The position numbers were made by a program, and so were the translations under genes. A stretch of 64,000 bases of DNA from Zingiber officinale (Eukaryota; Streptophyta; Magnoliopsida; Zingiberales; Zingiberaceae). The stretch is taken from positions 80,057,859 to 80,121,858 of the forward strand of contig NC_055999.1 in the NCBI RefSeq assembly GCF_018446385.1, in the 5' to 3' direction. This document shows, one piece after another, positions 45,767 to 55,991 of the stretch (the first letter of the stretch is position 1; each line of letters begins with the position of its first letter). The notes below the pieces were generated by a model. That model made no database searches and had not been told where the DNA came from. It saw only the letters and a program-made list of their open reading frames with translations.

Positions 45767-46270
45767 CTAATAAACTAGATAGGCAACTACCACTCCCACT
45801 AGGACAGACACTAGTGCAGTGGCTAAAATAATCCCTCTCAGCCTGGACTCATTTGGGGTAATCACAGGCAGGACAACTTCAAGGCTCTCTATTGGATCCA
45901 CAATTGGATCCTCTTCTGGTTCCTCCTCGATCATTTCCGGGTCCTCTTCGAACTCTTCCGGATCCTCTTCAGTCATATGATGAAGCAGCTCCTCACATAA
46001 TACAGAATATGTGACGCGTCCTTGATGACGCCCCCAAATATAGTCCGCTATCATCCTAGGATTTTCTGGCAATGATTGCATCAAAGCCCAAATCCTATAA
46101 CTGTCCAGGACTGGAAACTCTTCTCGCTCAAGTTTCCAAAACAGATCATCAAGCCGTCCAATGTGTCCGTCGACTCCATAAGCAGAGTTGTACTCTATCT
46201 CCTGAATCTCCTCCCTGAGCTGATTTCGTCGCACTTCGCGACGAGTCAATGTGGTAATCGTCCGTGCCAT
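45767..46270 (-). CDS. Extra reading frame in the Copia leader: Gag-like protein with C-terminal membrane segment
   Basis: Intact, 167 codons from the ATG at 46270 (the frame is open 17 codons further up, but this ATG directly follows TTTTTCAG, a good 3' splice site). Order: basic N-terminus (MARTITTLTRREVRRNQLRE); a helical block around residues 33-102 with 'HIGRLDDLFWKLEREEFPVL' and 'ALMQSLPENPRM'; an acidic Glu/Asp/Pro tract (101-121); and a hydrophobic C-terminal segment (146-167, Val/Leu/Ala/Ile-rich) that could anchor it in a membrane. The 'F..L...E.PV.......L..SLP' spacing recalls the UBN2 core of Copia Gag, so it may be a diverged second Gag; this is inference. It lies between the 5' LTR and gag. 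It is the only frame of the element without a defect. Confidence 0.6.
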   Translation of the reverse strand: MARTITTLTRREVRRNQLREEIQEIEYNSAYGVDGHIGRLDDLFWKLEREEFPVLDSYRIWALMQSLPENPRMIADYIWGRHQGRVTYSVLCEELLHHMTEEDPEEFEEDPEMIEEEPEEDPIVDPIESLEVVLPVITPNESRLRGIILATALVSVLVGVVVAYLVY

Positions 46271-47586
46271 CTGAAAAATTGAAAATAAATAAGTTAGTAC
46301 AAAACTGACTAACCAGTACAAAACCGGCTTATTTCAATTTATACAGGCATAGTACCAACATAATAAATCAAGAAAAATAAATCTTCTCGATTTTCAGGAG
46401 TTCAAGTCGACAATTAGAACTAATCTAATTGGACAGACCCATCGGATCGGTTGATTAGGGATCCAGATCCTAAGCTCAATCCATTGTCCTTAATTAGAAC
46501 TAATCTAATTGGACAGGGATTTTGTGCCTATGTTCTGTTACTTTTTCTCTCAGTACATTTCTACCAATTTCAGACTTATTGATCAAACTCAGGTCCGTTT
46601 GATCAAACAAATGCCCATTGGTTTAAGTCCGACCAATTAGAACAAATCTAATTGTTTTGATAAAATCTGACCCATTAGAACAAATCTGGTCATTTGATCA
46701 TATTTGGTCCAAGTCTAATTAATCAACCCAAATTAATTTGGGATTGGATCAAATTGGTTTAATTAAACTCAATGATTTAATCTAAATCGGGTCTAATTGG
46801 ACCAACCAATTTAAACCCATATAATTAATTAAAAAATGAACCAATAATCCTAATTTTAATTAATTTCACCATGCATATAAAATTTTTTTTTTAAACACAG
46901 AAGTTTAAAATTTTTTGCATATATAAAAAAAACATACGAAACTAAAAGTTTCGTTTTTTTTATATTTAATTGCATGCAACAATTTCACTCACGTTTTTTT
47001 TTTTTAACACGTAAGCATTAAAATCTATGCATGAAACCAATTCTCTATTCTGTTCGAAATTAAAAAATTTCGTTTTCATTTTTTTAAATAGAACTTATCC
47101 TATTAAAAAAAAACGAACAACGTGCCTCTGTTTTCTCCACCGCACCCACGTCCGCTCGTTGTGCACATCGTGCACATTGCGCACGCCGCACACGCTGCCA
47201 CGCCGCCTTCTTCAATCACACCGCGTAAACCGCCCACGCCGTGACGGACACGGTCGCCGGTCAAACTGGAAATTATCGCCAGCCTCTGCCGGTGGTAGCC
47301 GGTTCTTTCCAGCACCAAAAACCAGTCAATTTTAGGCTCGACGAGATCGCCGACAGTGGTTCTGACTGTCCTAGCCACCAACACATAACCGGCCAGCCAG
47401 GACGCCAACGACGGCCACGGACTGCCGTCGCCGGCAAATCCAGCAGTCTTGATTTTACAAATTTGGCACAACGTGTATGCTACGACACATTAGTCGTGCA
47501 AAACAGCGATGGGAAATGACAAAACGAGGAAACATTCGAACGACAATATTATAATTCGTCTATAAGCATTTATAAATAACTACGCG
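46271..47586 (-). other. Long 5' leader of the Copia element
   Basis: About 1.3 kb between the PBS and the extra reading frame. 46330-47100 is A/T-rich, with repeated 'attagaac(t/a)aatct' elements (46420-46690). 47110-47460 is G/C-rich and opens a 122-codon minus-strand frame (47471-47103) that is Cys-rich near its end and has no recognised family. It may be a captured fragment or simply leader. The sequence just before 46270 (ATTTATTTTCAATTTTTCAG) resembles a branch-point and acceptor region. Confidence 0.55.
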
Positions 47587-47598
47587 CTCTGATACCAA
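47587..47598 (-). promoter_or_regulatory. Primer-binding site of the Copia element (tRNA-iMet)
   Basis: Minus-strand TGGTATCAGAGC directly after the 5' LTR end, complementary to the initiator tRNA-Met 3' end. Confidence 0.92.
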
Positions 47599-47931
47599 TG
47601 TAGAAAATATGTTCTAAATGCATGATAGACGAATTAATTAAATGCGATAAAAACTTACAGCGATCTCCCGCAGATCCGCAATCGGCAATAACAAAACTTG
47701 CTGTCGGAAGAGCGATCACAGGATCGGAAAGCCCTCCGCAATTCCACATACCAAATCCCTTCGATTTGGATATTCTCCTCTTTACTCTCGTCGTACGCTC
47801 GTAATTTCCCACACACTGAGCCTTGGACGGACCCCCTTTATATAGGGAAATATACTAGGGGCATAATGGACTTTTCCATTATGTGTAGTGGGGAACATGG
47901 GCCACGTTCCCCACTATCCCCATTTCCAACA
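47599..47931 (-). repeat. 5' LTR of the Copia element
   Basis: 333 bp, equal in length to the 3' LTR. The minus-strand TATATAAAG at about 47845-47837 is the likely TATA box, and the start TGTTGGAAATGGGG is at 47931. Confidence 0.95.
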
Positions 47932-47936
47932 CAAGT

Positions 47937-48478
47937 CCTCTTCATGCTCCTCCTGATTCAGGACGTACATCTCGACTTGCAGTCTTGTCTCATTGGCTTG
48001 GAGCTGATCCGAAGTTGTATCATGATCGATTTGACCACCTTGAGTCTCAGTTTGTGCTCTAAGAGTCCCTCAATGCATGCTTTGAGTAGCTCAGTATGGA
48101 GAATCAACAATTTCAATCCTCGGTTGCTCAAGAGTTGTCACAGTTAATAGAATGTATCAATGTCATTTGACAACAGCAGCTCGATCGAGATGTTTGAGTT
48201 CTTGCATTCTTGCTTTCCAAGGGAGCAGGCTCCTCCCCTCGCCCCCTGCTGATGGAAATGGCAATTATTTCATCTTATTGTTTAGTGTGTTCACCTTGTT
48301 CTGCTTTTATTATTATATACTTTGCTAAACATATTGTATTTAATTTGTTGGTGTGGATGTTACATGACAATTTATCGACTATCATATGTTTAATCTTATG
48401 GTGATTACATTTTTCTTAAACTTGATGGTCCTCTTGAGAAATGATGTAGATTTTAGATGAATTGGTCATGAGAATGTT
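47937..48478 (+). pseudogene. Possible C-terminal remnant of the transposon-protein-like gene
   Basis: Beyond the Copia insertion one plus-strand frame reads 'SHWLGADPKLYHDRFDHLES', a TAA, 'ESLNACFE', a TAG, 'LSMENQQFQSSVAQELSQLI', a TGA and 'QQQLDRDV', with heptad-like spacing of Leu/Ile that suggests a coiled coil. Such a coiled-coil tail fits the end of the gene broken at 38163-39160, but continuity across 39161-39799 is unproven. The minus strand of 47937-48080 is also open (see the spacer entry). 48270-48478 is A/T-rich without a signal. Confidence 0.35.
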
Positions 48479-51273
48479 TGTAAAATACCGAAAATAGACG
48501 AATATTAATAAGGGAATTTTTTTCGGAATTTTTGGAAATTTTCCGGGAATTTTTCGGAGCTCGTACGGACGAGTTAACGGGGATAAAAACGGGGTCCGGG
48601 AAAGACTGTTTAGGCCACCCCATTTAATGAGGAAAAGTTTTATTTTCTTTTACTTTTCCTTTTTGTTTTGTTTTTCTTCTTTTTCTTTCCCTCGCCGAAC
48701 CCCTCACCGGACCCGACGGTTTCCATTTCTTCCCCGATTCTTCACTGTGTCGTTCCTTCTCCACATTGCGACGCTGACTTCACCGCTCTAGCGTTGGCCA
48801 CTGCCTCCTCTTCTCCGAGCCTGATCTCTGCCCACCGACGCCAAGCCGTGCCCTAGTTTCCACTGCCGCCACCACCACAAGGAATAGCGGCGACGCCCCC
48901 ACAGCCGACGCTGCCGAGAATCCTCTCTGCCTTAGCGTCGACGCCCCATTTCCGACGCCACAGTGTCGCGGCCGGTCGCTAGCCACCCGAGCTCTCGTCG
49001 CCGGCTAACTCCCTGTGCCCTAGATTTTTTGGGTTCACAGCCACCGTCCCTCTCCGATCTTCTCTCTGCCCTAGTGCCGTCTGCCGTCCTTGCTTCTGCC
49101 CTAGCCGAGCCTCACACTTGTGTGAGTTGCTGCCCTGGGTTCTGCCGAGCCTCACGTTCCTCTCTAATCTCCTCTGTGCCAGCCGCCAGGTCCGACCCAG
49201 CGCTGGCCGCCGGCTGATTTTTCCTGTGCCCTAGTCGCCACTGTGAGGTTCGAGCCGACCAGCAGATTCACAGCCACCTCAGTCGGCCAAGTTCCCTCTT
49301 TCGTGCCGCTGTCTCTGTACCACACTGCTGCCGACCACATTGTGTTAGGTAATTAGGATTTCATAAATGGGTAATTTGTGTATCTCAATCTGATCCGAGC
49401 AGTGGGGAAGGTTTTCTGTAGGGTTTGCTTTGCTGTGGATTGATCTTGGAACCGACATTCACACCTTCCAGCTTCTCTTTGATTTTTAGCAGCAAGATTG
49501 GCTGTGGGAATTGAGGTAAAGAATTTGGATTTATTTGATTAGTTGAATATGTATTGAATTTGGGCTAAGTCGGGTAAGATGCTATGCTTGATTATGTTTA
49601 TTTCAAATCCTAATTCGAATGGAATATTTAGAATCAGTTGAGGAGTTAAATGATCTAATTAGAGTTTATAATTGGATCCAGATTTATGATAGCTTCTCGA
49701 GGATTTGATTTAGCTAATTATTTATATGAAATTAGCTAAATCTAGATATCATGTATTATAGGACTTTGACGCGAGACGAGTATCTCGATTATCGGATTGG
49801 ACCTTTTCTATTGGAGGCGGGTACCTTGACTTATCTTTTTGATCTGTCATGTTGATATGTCTAGTAGGTTATAGCCTTTAGTAATAATTATGTTCGTCCT
49901 TGTTTCGGTAAGTCACTACCGGATACCTGTTACATGCTTGCTTGCTCACCTGATATGCATTTTATGCTAGTACCCACATGATTATATATATATATATATA
50001 TGCTCAGAGAGGTAGTGACATACCATGCTTGTTATGTTCAGGACCTAGGTTTTTGATATCCTATCTAACCTGTGTACTTTAGATCTTCGTATTTGACCAT
50101 CGAAATTACGGTACTCATTTTATATATATGGATATGATTATGCTGATCAGTTTATTGCTATGCTTAGTGTCATGCATCATGATTGCATGCTGTGCGATAG
50201 TCCGCTTCATTATTGTTGAGCACATCGCCAGTTACATGGATCTGCACACACCACCACTCATGGGTTAGTGGTAAATTCAGGCAATGTGTGTTGCAGCAGG
50301 GACTTTGTTTGACTCCGTTGGTCCGCTCATGGGTAGCGTGATGCAACGTGTTAGCCGGCAGGGATTCCTCCCCGTCATCGTGTACCGGGAGTTGAGAGCA
50401 TTGCGCTCCCCCATTTATGATTTGGGGTAGGAGGATAGGTGTACTCATCCGTCCACTCGGTCACTCATCAAGAGTAGTGACGACAGAGTGTCAGCCCTAT
50501 CCACTCGACCTCACTATTGTGTGTGAGATAAGCGGTAGCGTCGGGGGTGACCAGACGCATCATTGGCATCATCGCGTTTATGCATTCTTGCTTGTGTTTT
50601 TTGCACTTATATGCATTTGGATGGATGCACATGTTTGACATGCATACAGGTTGATACTCTCGATCTGACGACCTGATTATTTTGATAGGTGGCCCTGGTG
50701 AGTACAGTACTCTTCAGTCTTTTCTATTGTGCATTACCTTCTTTTGTTCAGGAGACTGTACTCCATAGTTATTATTATTTGTTATAGTTTACTATACATG
50801 TCAACTAGGTATCTGCTGAGTTGTTGAACTCACCCCCGTGGACACTATCTTTTTCAGGTACTAGGTTATTTATGGAGACGCTTGGAGTATCCTGGTTGCC
50901 GGTCCCCACGTCACATCAGAAGACCTGTCTCTGCCTTTGTTTATTGTTATTTTTGGTATATGTATTTGTGTACTTAGCTTTGTGTTCCGGTTTTGTGTTC
51001 GGAGTATTGTTTTGGTTGTGTGGTGTAAGTCTAGCCGGCTAGCAGTGTTTTATTTGGTTTTGCATGGGCTTATATTTTATGTTTATCCGCTGTATTGGTT
51101 TTGTTTCAGCCGTGTAGGCTGATGATATATATATATAACTGCGTGGTTGTGTGTATATTCCAGCCGTCTGTGGCTGATGTATATTATGCCTGTAGAAATG
51201 CTTCATATTGTCACCCGTACAGGGGAGGTGCTGCCGAAATTATTTCGGACAGGGACTCCTCTAGGGTGTGACA
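48479..51273 (+). repeat. 5' LTR of the second gypsy element
   Basis: 2795 bp, near-identical to 55992-58750 over most of its length. It differs strongly in 48744-48945, in a deletion near 49340 and in segments around 50440-50680. A (TA)n run lies at about 49984-50003. Frames within the G/C-rich part (48780-49217) and 50170-51329 are repeated, in altered form, in the other LTR. They are LTR sequence and not genes. Confidence 0.92.
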
Positions 51274-51279
51274 ATTTAA

Positions 51280-51292
51280 TGGTATCAGAGCC
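51280..51292 (+). promoter_or_regulatory. Primer-binding site of the second gypsy element (tRNA-iMet)
   Basis: TGGTATCAGAGCC six bases after the LTR end, a perfect match to the initiator tRNA-Met complement. Confidence 0.92.
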
Positions 51293-52380
51293 AGGTTTAC
51301 GATACTTGCTATGTGTTCTGAATTTTTGAGATTTATCTGATATCAATTTATTTGGTATCAGAGATCGACTTACGAGTCTTATTTTCCCTGTATTTCGATT
51401 TCGTGTTTTGATCTTCTCGATGTGACTTTTCGGGTTTTGGGACCTGGCAGCAGCAGGACATCTCCAAACTATAGGAGGTATGTTGGTATATGTTATCCTA
51501 CCTTTTTGATTAGTTTATGCCCTGTTCACTATTACAGTCTATGACATGTATTAGTATTCCTTATTAGTACCTATCTAGTTGATATAGCATATATTTTATG
51601 TATTAGGTAAAACCCTGATGATGATCAACCTTGATAGTGATTAAGGGTTGCAGTTTCTGGTGATTTATCATATCATACATCAGTAGTTTTTACCTTATGT
51701 TATTACTAGTTGGTTAGCAGATTGAGGCACATACCAGCCTCTTCTTTTATTAGCTGGGTAGTGGATAGTATCTATATCTTTATGTTGACCTAGCCAGTAG
51801 TATACCAGGTTATCCTAGTTAATTTCATCCGTAGATAATTGATTTACTCTTGTTAGATCGGTCAGTAGAAGATAGATTGACGTTTGTTGACTTGGGTAGT
51901 CGTGATCGATTTACCTTAAATGCTTGTAGAGGCTTTATTTATTCTTGATTAGTTAGTAGATGACCGATTAGTTTTGTTGATCCGATCAGTAGGGGATTGA
52001 CCTACTTTACTTTTAGATGTTTGAATCTTGGGTTATTTGTGCTTAGTTTAATATCTTGAGCACATTTAGTACATGGCTGGTACTGACGTGGGGAAAGACT
52101 GAATTAGCCGTATACCATTGTCGGCTTGGTCAGTCTATAGAGGATCGTTGTATCCTATTCCTTGGGGTACTTTAATTTTTGACTGTATGTACCTAGTTGG
52201 ATAACTTAGAAGGTAGAATAAAGAATATCAGGTTGATTGGATTAAATATGCTGATTCTGCATATCTAGGTAGTGTGTGCATATGATTATTACGGGTTGTA
52301 GGAGCGTTTTGATGGACGGTCTAATTGCATGTAGTGGGTGCATAATTTTTCAGTTATGATTGTTGGGGGTTTTTAGTAGA
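51293..52380 (+). other. Non-coding internal region in place of gag
   Basis: About 1.1 kb of T/G-rich sequence with stops in all plus-strand frames. No zinc knuckle, retrotrans_gag motif or DSG protease motif was found. Short recurring pieces ('gatcggtcagtag', 'ttgattagttagtagat') suggest degenerate repeats. Confidence 0.75.
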
Positions 52381-52384
52381 TTAT

Positions 52385-52860
52385 ACCCGAGTGGTCTGAT
52401 TGGTTTATTGGAGGTATTTTTGTCGATTAAATCTATGTGGTGAAATGTGCACATGTGTTTTATTAGAGATATCTTATCAATTTAATCTGTGTCGTGATAT
52501 GTGCACATGTGTTTGAGTGTTTTATTGGAGGTATCTTGTGGCTTATGTTTGATATGTGAGTGCACCTGGGTTTAGTATGCTTTATTGGAAGTATTAATTG
52601 ATTATACTCATTTGGTATGTGTTGTGAGTATTATTTGAGGTGTATTGTCGATTATATCTACGTTGATTTTTGCACACTTATTCGGTATGTATTGTTGGAG
52701 GTATCATACTGAATATACCTGAGTTGTGTGTGTGTTTGATGTATAATAATTGGAGAATTATGTTGATCATACCTATGTTGTGTGTGCACGTGTGCCAGGT
52801 GTATGATTGGTAGCATCATGATGATTCTACCTATGTTGAATGTAGAATGTTGAGTGTCTA
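52385..52860 (+). repeat. Degenerate tandem repeat, ~55-60-bp units
   Basis: About eight units starting near '(tt)tattggaggtat' and containing 'gattatacctatgttgtgtg' and 'tgtgcacatgtg' variants. They lie where protease and RT would be expected. Confidence 0.75.
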
Positions 52861-53057
52861 CATTATGTTATTGGTTGTATTACCCTGTCAACTAATTCTC
52901 CTATTAGTGGGTGACCGACCCACTAGGATGATGATAGAGTTGACTATGGATTTGATTTGCTTACTGGGTTGTTATGCCCTAGGCTATCCACAGTGATCTG
53001 TGGTAGAGAGATCTCGTGCAGTCTCTAGTTGGATAGTTAGGTGCCTTGGACATTTAT

Positions 53058-53342
53058 GTATTGTTTGTGGTGGAGCGTAGCTCCCACATATTATTGTTTG
53101 TTTATGGTAGAGCGTAGCTCCCACATATTTTAGATGGTTGTGGTGGAGCGTAACTCCCACATATTACGGATTGTTTGTGGTGGAGCGTTGCTCCCATATA
53201 TTGCGGATTGCTTGTAGCGGAGCATTGCTCCCATATTAATTGTAGATACATATTTCGGATTATTTGTGGTGGAGCGTTGCTCCCACATATGGAGGATTTC
53301 TTTATTTCGTGTGATGGAGCATTGCTCTCACACTGGAGGATC
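53058..53342 (+). repeat. Tandem repeat with GGAGCGTAGCTCC palindromic core
   Basis: Seven units of about 33-52 bp, each with 'gtggtggagcgtagctccca' or a near variant (for example gcgttgctccca). GGAGC...GCTCC can pair as a 5-bp stem. Placed directly upstream of the first pol motif. Confidence 0.88.
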
Positions 53343-53399
53343 TATTCTTTGGTGATTATATATCGTTGGTGATTAGGTCTGTTTATTGCTGTGGATCTT

Positions 53400-54465
53400 A
53401 TGGTTAGGAATGTCTGTGATACAGACATTATGTATCTTGGTTTTACCATTAGGGCTTGCAGAGCCTTAGATGTTTTCAGAGACTTGATGATTCTGGTATT
53501 TCGAGGATGTTTGGATCGAATTCCATTGTCTTTGTTGACGATGATGTGATCTATTTCGGATCCGAGGTGAGTCACGTGCACTACCTTTGCATAGATCTAG
53601 AGATTATTCGACGAGAACATCTATATGTGATTATCAGTAGTGCTGATTTGGATTGTCTTTTGTGATGATGTTTGGGACACACGGTCACCAGTAGGAGTGT
53701 ACCGTGGTTCCACAGGAGATAGAGGTTGTTACCGTTGGGAGCAGCCGAAATCAGTGTAGGAGATCCACAGTCTTTTGTGACTCGCAGGATATTACAGACC
53801 TTTCGTCGAGGGTTTCTTCCGCATAGCTATGTTACTTTCACGCGTGACTATGAAAGGCGTGAAGTTCACGTGGTCCGAGGATTGTGAGACCAACTTCCGG
53901 AAGCTGAAGCGGAGATTGGTGTCAGCTCCGATTGTTAGTTTACCTTCTGGAGATGACGGATTCGTGCTCTACACCAACGCGTCTCAACAGGGTATGAGTG
54001 CTGTTTTGATGCAGCACGGTAGAGTGTTCTCATATGCTTCTCGATAGTTGAAGGAGCATGAAAAGAACTACCCTGTACATGGTCTGGAGTTAGTCGCCAT
54101 TATTTTTGCCTAGAAGATTTGGCAACATTATTTATATGGCGTTACATTTGAGATTCTCATTGACTATAAGAGTCTCAAATATCTGTTTACTTAGAAGGAA
54201 TTTAATCTCCGACAGAGGAGATGGATGGGGATCCTGAAGAATTTCAAGTATACCATTAACTATCATCCAAGGAAAGCTAATGTGGTTACTGATGCACTCA
54301 GCAGGAAGTCCAGATGGACTCTAGCTTACCACCGAGTTGTGGTCACGGATTTGATTCAGGAATTCTTCGAATTGGGCCTTAAGGAGCTGGGATGGACAGA
54401 GCAGGGTATTCTGGTTACCATGGTTGCTCAATCCTCGATCAGGATGAGGATTCAGGAGGCCTAGG
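53400..54465 (+). pseudogene. pol: gypsy RT (C-terminal part) and RNase H
   Basis: 53456-53665: 'MFGSNSIVFVDDDVIYFGSE' with the RT catalytic F-V-D-D, then 'LEIIRREHLYV'. The fingers and first palm motifs of RT are missing or unrecognisable. 53829-54047: RT connection and RNase H start ('KGVKFTWSEDCETNFRKLKR', 'APIVSLPSGDDGFVLYTNAS', where relatives have Asp for the Asn). Then TAG (54045-54047, Gln in relatives), 'LKEHEKNYPVHGLELVAIIF', TAG, 'IDYKSLKYLFT', TAG (Gln in relatives) and 'NLRQRRWMGILKNF...NVVTDALSRKS'. Three TAG stops in about 150 bases and a changed catalytic residue make it inactive. Confidence 0.82.
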
Positions 54466-55875
54466 TTGGAGATCAGTATTTACGGTCCATTGGCAGCTGG
54501 ATAGCTTCCGGGCAGCAGACTAAGTTTACCCGAGATAAAGCGGGTATTATATATACTTCTGAGGCGGATTGTGCGTACCTCAGTCTCACCCGGTCTTATC
54601 GGAGTTACGTCAGGAGGCTCATCGCTCACGATGTGCTATCCACCCAGGCGGGACCCGCATGTATCGAGATTTGAGGTGTTCCTATTGGTGGAACGATATG
54701 AGGGAAGACATCGCGTAATTTGTAACGAGAGGTCTTGTCTGTCAGCAGGTGAAGGCAGAGCACCAGATACTTGCTGGATTATTTTAATGGATCCCTATTC
54801 CTGAGTGGATCCCTATTCCTGAGTGGAAATGGGAACATATTACCATGAACTGTGTGGTGAGTCTGCCTAGAACACGACGAGGTCATGACACGATTTGGGT
54901 AATCGTTGATTGATTAACCCAATCTGCGCACTCGTTAGCGATCCGGAAGACTGATTTCCTGGATCGATTGGTAGATCTGTTTTGCTGGGAGATCATCCGA
55001 TCACGTGGTGTTCCGTTGACTATTATTTCGGACAGAGACCCCGGTTCATGTCTCGATTCTGGCAGAATCTGCAGTAGGCCTTGGGAGCTCAGCTCCGATT
55101 CAGTACAGCTTTCCACCCGCAGACAGATGGACAGTCAGAGCGGACCATTCAGACTCTAGAGGATTTGCTGAGATCGTGTGTATTGGATTTCGGAGGCAGT
55201 TGGGAGGACCATATTCTATTGGTAGAGTTCGCCTACAACGACAGTTTTCTTTCGGCTATCCGGATGACACCGCTTGAAGCGTTGTATGGTAGGTCTTATC
55301 GTACACCCACCCTTTGGGATGAGGTTGGGGAGGCCCAGTTGTTGGGACCTCATAGAGCTCAGCAGAACGAAGAGTTGGTCCATATTATCAGACGGAGAAT
55401 GTTAGAGGCGCAAGATCGCCAGAAGTGTTATGCTGATCGGAGATGCAGATCCCTAGCGTTCTCTATTGGCGACCATGTATTTCTGCGAGTTTCACCCATG
55501 AAAGGAGTAAAGAGATTTGGCCCCGAGGTAAGCTTGCTCCGCGATACATTGGACCTTTCCAGATCTTGGAGAGGATTGGAGCGGTAGCTTATCGTCTGAC
55601 ACTACCATCGTTCCTGTCAGGTGTTCACGACGTATTCCATGTGTCTATGCTGAGGAGGTATATATCCGACTCGACAGATTTGTTGACAGATATCTCAGTT
55701 CCTATTCAGCCTGACGTCACCTATGAGGAGGTTCCGGTAAGGATTCTAGACCGGGAAGAGCGTCAGTTGCGGAACAAAACTATCCGACTGGTTAAAGTCG
55801 GATGACAGTATTATTTGGACGAGGAGGTTACTTGGGAGCTCGAGGATACTATCCGAGCTCGATACCCCATTTTTC
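54466..55875 (+). pseudogene. pol: gypsy integrase with chromodomain-like tail
   Basis: Zinc-binding part near 54730-54850 ('CQQVKAEHQ', 'PIPEWKWEHITMNCVVSLPR') with an 18-bp duplication (about 54790-54825) that repeats 'IPIPEW'. Core: 'DTIWVIVD*LTQSAH' (TGA after the Asp), 'IIRSRGVPLTIISDRDP', a frame change near 55045, then 55081-55587 'GAQLRFSTAFHPQTDGQSER' and 'LEDLLRSCVLDFGGSW' with the catalytic Glu. A frameshift near 55525 leads to 55443-55805 ('KLAPRYIGPFQILERIGAVA', 'HDVFHVSMLRRYISDS', 'YEEVPVRILDRE'). TGA at 55803-55805 stands where relatives have Trp, before the chromodomain-like 'EEVTWELEDTIRARYP'. It would direct integration into the nuclear genome; it is dead here. Confidence 0.85.
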
Positions 55876-55980
55876 ATTTGGGATATGTGATTTTATTTAC
55901 CGTTCAGCATTTATACTCGTTACTTGTTGTTAGTATTTGCTGATGATAGATAACAAAATTTGGGGACCAAATTTTTATTA

Positions 55981-55991
55981 GTGGGGGAGAA
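55981..55991 (+). promoter_or_regulatory. Polypurine tract of the second gypsy element
   Basis: GTGGGGGAGAA directly before the 3' LTR start TGTAAAATACC. Confidence 0.88.

Larger units (their letters stand above)
39800..47931 (-). mobile_element. Copia retrotransposon, nearly complete, 8.1 kb
   Basis: LTRs of 333 bp (39800-40132 and 47599-47931) with ends TGTTGG...TCTACA on the minus strand and a perfect 5-bp target duplication, caagt (39795-39799 and 47932-47936). PBS for initiator tRNA-Met. The order gag, protease, integrase, RT, RNase H is the Copia order. By eye the two LTRs differ at only about eight positions, so this is a young insertion. Three stops and two frameshifts inactivate it. 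Unusual features: a leader of about 2.2 kb and an extra intact reading frame before gag. Confidence 0.95.

Noticed and set aside
48668..49217. Pro/Ser/Ala-rich frames that recur at 56178-56625
   Set aside because: Recurrence comes from being in the two LTRs of one element. The frames are altered by indels, so no conserved protein is indicated.
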